Source: JBMDXK01 sp048594375
GTDB lineage: Bacteria > Pseudomonadota > Alphaproteobacteria > Rhizobiales > Methylopilaceae
Direction of reading: 5' to 3'
Length of the DNA stretch: 64,000 nt
NCBI GenBank assembly: GCA_048594375.1
Contig: JBMDXK010000023.1
Coordinates: 1-64,000, forward strand
A program made the position numbers and the translations under genes. Positions within the stretch are counted from its first letter, which is position 1. The number at the start of each line of letters is the position of its first letter. A model generated the notes under the pieces. The model made no database searches and was not told the origin of the DNA. It was given only the letters and a program-made list of their open reading frames with translations. Below are positions 60,976 through 64,000 of the stretch, piece by piece.

Positions 60976-62586
60976 TCACGTCAATTCTTCTTCGGGTTCA
61001 AGGATGGATTCTTCCAGATCCAAGGCTTGACCGATGAGGGTTTGTGCCTGATCGTGGGGGAGTTCCTGTACGGTGCGGAGTTTGCGTTCGATGGCGCGGC
61101 TGCGCACGCCCGCCTGATCGATGGTGTTGGTTGCTTCTTCCAGCTTCTTTCTGGTTTTTTCCAGAACCGTACCAAAACGGCCAAATTCTGTTTTGACCGC
61201 GCCCAGAATCTCCCATACTTCGCTGGAACGTTTTTCAATGGCCAGTGTTTTAAAGCCCATTTGCAAGCTGCTGAGAAATGCCGCCAGATTGGCAGGCCCC
61301 ACAATGGTTACCCGATTTTCCCGGCGGATGGTTTCAAACAGACTGGTGCGCCGCATGATTTCCGCATACAGCCCTTCCGTTGGTACAAACATAATCGCAA
61401 AATTGGTGGTCACCGGCGGGTTAATGTACTTTTCTGAAATATCCCGCGCGCATTTTCTAACCGCATTTTCAAACTGCCGGTTGGCTTCATCAATCCGCCG
61501 CTGATCCTGCACGCCGATATTTTCATACACATCCAGCAACCGCTGGTAATCCTCATTGGGGAATTTGGAGTCAATCGGCAACAACAGCGGCTTGTTATCC
61601 GCATTGCGGCCGGGCAAGCGAATGGCGTATTCTACCCGCTCCTGACCGCGTTCCTGAACCGCAGCATTTTGCTCATACTGTTCCGGCGAAAACATTTCCT
61701 CCAAAATAGCACCAAGCTGAATTTCGCCCAGATTGCCGCGGGTTTTGACATTGGTCAGCACTTTTTTCAGATCACCCACGCCGGTGGCCAGCGTCTGCAT
61801 TTCGCCCAAGCCTTTATGCACCTGTTCCAGCCGGTCGCTGATAAGTTTAAAGGACTCGTTGAACCGTTTTTCCACTGTAGCGTTGAGCTTTTCATCCACG
61901 GTCTGGCGCATTTCTTCCAGCTTCTTCTCGTTGCCTTCCTGCAAATGCAACAGCTTCTGCTCAATGGTTTCACGCACTTTTTCCATCTTCACTTCAGAAG
62001 CATTTTTAAGATTTTCATGGCGCAAAAACAAATCATCAAACTTCTGTTTCTGCTGTTCATTGAAGCCTTTCACGCTTTGGGAAAACGCCTCTTCAAACGA
62101 TTTGAGCGACGCGGCCAGCTCCTGCCGGCTCTCCCTTGCCGAACGCGCCAGACTCTCTTTGGCCTCCGTAAGCGATGAAAACAGATATTGCTTGAACTCG
62201 TTCTGCTTTGCCTCGGTCGAACCAATCAGCTTTTCCATCTTTTCTTCCGTAATTTTGGTGAGGTTCTGAAGGTTTCTGGAAAATTCTTCAAGCTGCGCTT
62301 TCTGCTGCTGGGATAAGCCTTCAAACTGTCTGCCAATGCCATCACCAAACAACCGGAAAGCATTGTTGAGCTCTTCGCGCGCAGAACGGGCAGAGCTTTG
62401 TTCTGCCTCGCGGTTTTTGAAAAACTCGTTCCCCACCAACTCTTTCAGATCATTGATATTCTCATTCAGAGCAAGCAGGGCTGTCTGACCAGAGCGAAAC
62501 ACAATAACCATCACCAACGTAACAAGCTGCATCACGCACAGCGCACCCAGTATAGTATAAATTATCATGGCATGATCGTGCAGCAT
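60976..62586 (-). CDS. rmuC: DNA recombination protein RmuC homologue
   Basis: 536 residues. N-terminal membrane anchor (IIYTILGALCVMQLVTLVMV), a coiled coil from about 40 to 250 (QSVKGFNEQQKQKFDDLFLR), then the RmuC nuclease-like domain with LKKVLTNVKTRGNLGEIQLG, LLPIDSKFPNEDYQRLLD, VTTNFAIMFVPTEGLYAEIM and VTIVGPANLAAFLSSLQMGF. Limits inversions at short repeats; PD-(D/E)XK-like core. ATG 62586 is used; ATG 62568 is possible. Confidence 0.93.
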   Translation of the reverse strand: MLHDHAMIIYTILGALCVMQLVTLVMVIVFRSGQTALLALNENINDLKELVGNEFFKNREAEQSSARSAREELNNAFRLFGDGIGRQFEGLSQQQKAQLEEFSRNLQNLTKITEEKMEKLIGSTEAKQNEFKQYLFSSLTEAKESLARSARESRQELAASLKSFEEAFSQSVKGFNEQQKQKFDDLFLRHENLKNASEVKMEKVRETIEQKLLHLQEGNEKKLEEMRQTVDEKLNATVEKRFNESFKLISDRLEQVHKGLGEMQTLATGVGDLKKVLTNVKTRGNLGEIQLGAILEEMFSPEQYEQNAAVQERGQERVEYAIRLPGRNADNKPLLLPIDSKFPNEDYQRLLDVYENIGVQDQRRIDEANRQFENAVRKCARDISEKYINPPVTTNFAIMFVPTEGLYAEIMRRTSLFETIRRENRVTIVGPANLAAFLSSLQMGFKTLAIEKRSSEVWEILGAVKTEFGRFGTVLEKTRKKLEEATNTIDQAGVRSRAIERKLRTVQELPHDQAQTLIGQALDLEESILEPEEELT

Positions 62587-62853
62587 TGCTGTTCATCCTC
62601 TTTGCGCCGTGTATCGCTCCTCTTCATGCTTTAAAGCCGAAAGCGATTCATGCCAATACCATTCCACACCGCGGCGCACCCGCGCCCAGAAAGAATACTG
62701 TTTTGCAGTGGGCGTGCAGAATCTTATAAGGAGACTCTATAAATTTGATTCAGGATTCATTACAGTGACCCCAGAATCAGTTTCCAAGGTCGAGCGCCGC
62801 TCCTTTGGGATATTCCTTATAAGCCTTCCAGCAAGGTGCTTTGGTGTTTGCCT

Positions 62854-63606
62854 ATGCCGTTTTTTGAGTCCGATGGTCTGTCGCTGCGTTACATTGACGA
62901 AGGTCAGGGCGCGCCTGTTCTGCTCATCCACGGCTTCGCCTCCACCATTGATATGAACTGGATTATGCCCGGCTGGGTGGCGCTGCTGGTGCGCTCTGGA
63001 CGACGGGTCATCGCTTTTGACCACCGCGGCCACGGACAAAGTGACAAAATTTACGCGCCGGATGCTTATGGCGCCGTCACGATGGCCGAAGACGCTTTCC
63101 GGCTGATCCAGCATCTGGGGCTGACACAGGTGGATGTGATGGGCTATTCCATGGGCGCCCGGGTTTCCGCCTTCCTCGCCTGTAACCATCCAGAAGTAGT
63201 ACGCAGCGTGGTGTTCGCCGGTATGGGTGAAAGTATGCTCACCGGACTGGTTTCCGCCGAAAGCATCGCTCACGCGCTGGAAGCCCCCGATCGCAACAGC
63301 ATTACCGACCCTGAGGCGCGCACCTTCCGCATCTTCGCCGAAACCACCCGCAGCGATCTGCGCGCTCTGGCCGTCTGTATGCGCTCGCAACGCTCGCCCA
63401 TCACCGCCGAAATGCTCTCCCAATTGCGGATGCCGGTGCTGGTGGCTGTGGGTACAGAAGATACCGTGGCCGGTTCGCCCTTCGTGTTGGCAAACGTTAT
63501 TCCCGGCGCACATGTGCTGCAAATCCCTGGCCGCGACCACAACAAAGCGGTGGGTGACAAGGTTTATAAAGAAGGCGTGCTGGAATTTCTGGATAAAAAC
63601 AGCTAA
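62854..63606 (+). CDS. Alpha/beta hydrolase
   Basis: 250 residues from ATG 62854 (the frame opens at GTG 62836). Oxyanion motif VLLIHGFAS, nucleophile Ser in VMGYSMGARVSAFLA near residue 97, acid Asp in VGTEDTVAGSP and His in PGRDHNKAVG near the end. No signal peptide. Substrate unknown; a small esterase- or hydrolase-like family member. GC-richer third positions than genes at 59-61 kb. Confidence 0.88.
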   Translation: MPFFESDGLSLRYIDEGQGAPVLLIHGFASTIDMNWIMPGWVALLVRSGRRVIAFDHRGHGQSDKIYAPDAYGAVTMAEDAFRLIQHLGLTQVDVMGYSMGARVSAFLACNHPEVVRSVVFAGMGESMLTGLVSAESIAHALEAPDRNSITDPEARTFRIFAETTRSDLRALAVCMRSQRSPITAEMLSQLRMPVLVAVGTEDTVAGSPFVLANVIPGAHVLQIPGRDHNKAVGDKVYKEGVLEFLDKNS

Positions 63607-63943
63607 TTGCACTTAGCGGCGTTTCTTCATGCGGTGCATCAACAGGCTAAAGCGGATTCATGCTTTCATCAGAATCAGTTGCGCTGATATGCTAAGGTTT
63701 ATTCTAGCGTGTTCATGTAAAAAATAATCTTCAGCATGCGGTGCAGGGCATAATTCATAATAACGCGCCAAAAGCTTGAGATTTAACGTCTTTTCGCCAT
63801 TATAGCCGCTGCGCTTTTACCAAAGCGGTGCCGCTTAAAACATCAACCTTCCGTTATAGACTAAAGACGTGGCTTGTCATGCTGCCGTTTGCAGATAAAA
63901 CTAGTGCAGCCTGACTGTTGCGTACCGATTGAAAGACATGCTC
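63607..63943. other. 337-base intergenic region, no gene seen
   Basis: No open frame or clear terminator. Stretches such as AAGCGGATTCATGCTTTC near 63650 resemble worn intergenic repeats of this order, but I cannot pair them with another copy in the window. Confidence 0.35.
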
Positions 63944-64000
63944 ATGACACCTTCCGCACACTCCAAAACAACACGCTTGCGCTCTTTTTCAACCGTCGAT
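63944..64000 (+). CDS. Start of an unidentified gene (cut by window end)
   Basis: ATG 63944, with GAAAG 8 bases upstream, opens a frame MTPSAHSKTTRLRSFSTVD that is still open at the last base. Another ATG in the same frame lies at 63938. Nineteen residues are too few to name it. Confidence 0.4.
   Translation, partial: MTPSAHSKTTRLRSFSTVD

Noticed and set aside
62609..62956. 115-codon frame before the alpha/beta hydrolase
   Set aside because: Overlaps the hydrolase in another frame; Cys/Arg-rich, no motifs, no ribosome site.

Overview
The window reads as one contiguous piece of an alphaproteobacterial chromosome of the order Hyphomicrobiales (Rhizobiales). The evidence is a BA14K-family periplasmic protein, a very large apolipoprotein-like growth-pole-ring (GPR/RgsE) homologue, a DgcN-DgcA pair, class A RNase P RNA and rhizobial-type gene orders (miaA-ilvI-ilvN-ilvC-leuA; aroC-ribB). 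Base composition is moderate, with AT-rich stretches around 41.6-46.6 kb and 59-61 kb. It looks like a reduced-GC, possibly host-associated relative of Brucellaceae/Bartonellaceae, but the exact taxon cannot be settled by eye.

Layout. 0-5 kb: an M48 protease (cut by the window edge) diverges from an aminotransferase-queA-tgt-DUF1003 run; queA and tgt make queuosine in tRNA. 5-9.8 kb: a ChaA-type cation/proton antiporter, a lone CheY-like receiver and a translationally coupled ppx/gppA-rlmE-flavin reductase run. 9.8-13.8 kb: a tripartite tricarboxylate transporter (tctCBA) and a BA14K gene. 13.8-21 kb: a branched-chain amino acid block on the minus strand (miaA, ilvI, ilvN, ilvC, leuA). I see two unannotated leader peptides here, one Val/Leu-rich before ilvI and one with a Gly-Leu-Leu-Leu run before leuA, each with attenuator-like RNA structure. 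21-26 kb: serB and a four-gene Mla/MCE lipid transport operon. 26-36 kb: dgcN-dgcA (D-glutamate catabolism), unknown proteins, an XRE regulator, kup, an EamA exporter and thiD. 36-41.6 kb: the GPR-like gene, with a long indel-free series of 22-residue repeats. 42-46.5 kb: a 677-residue protein with about eight EF-hand loops, followed by an amidase and a lytic transglycosylase. 46.6-51 kb: rnpB, aroC-ribB, radC and map. 51-59 kb: small unknowns, an FkbM methyltransferase, a DPADR-repeat protein, aatA, a GT2-GtrA pair, ogt, tRNA-Leu(UAA), sfsA, an FAD monooxygenase and a zinc-finger protein. 59-61 kb: a small scar with a broken parDE, degenerate direct repeats and an AT-rich orphan protein with a PD-(D/E)XK-like pattern. 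61-64 kb: rmuC, an alpha/beta hydrolase and the start of another gene.

Most genes are housekeeping. The points most worth a second look are the paired ilv/leu attenuators (and the small exported protein gene inside the ilv leader), the EF-hand protein, the 22-residue repeat protein, the Tgt zinc site with two cysteines replaced, a short peptide motif repeated at two convergent gene ends, and the 59-61 kb scar. No CRISPR array, intact prophage or insertion sequence was seen.
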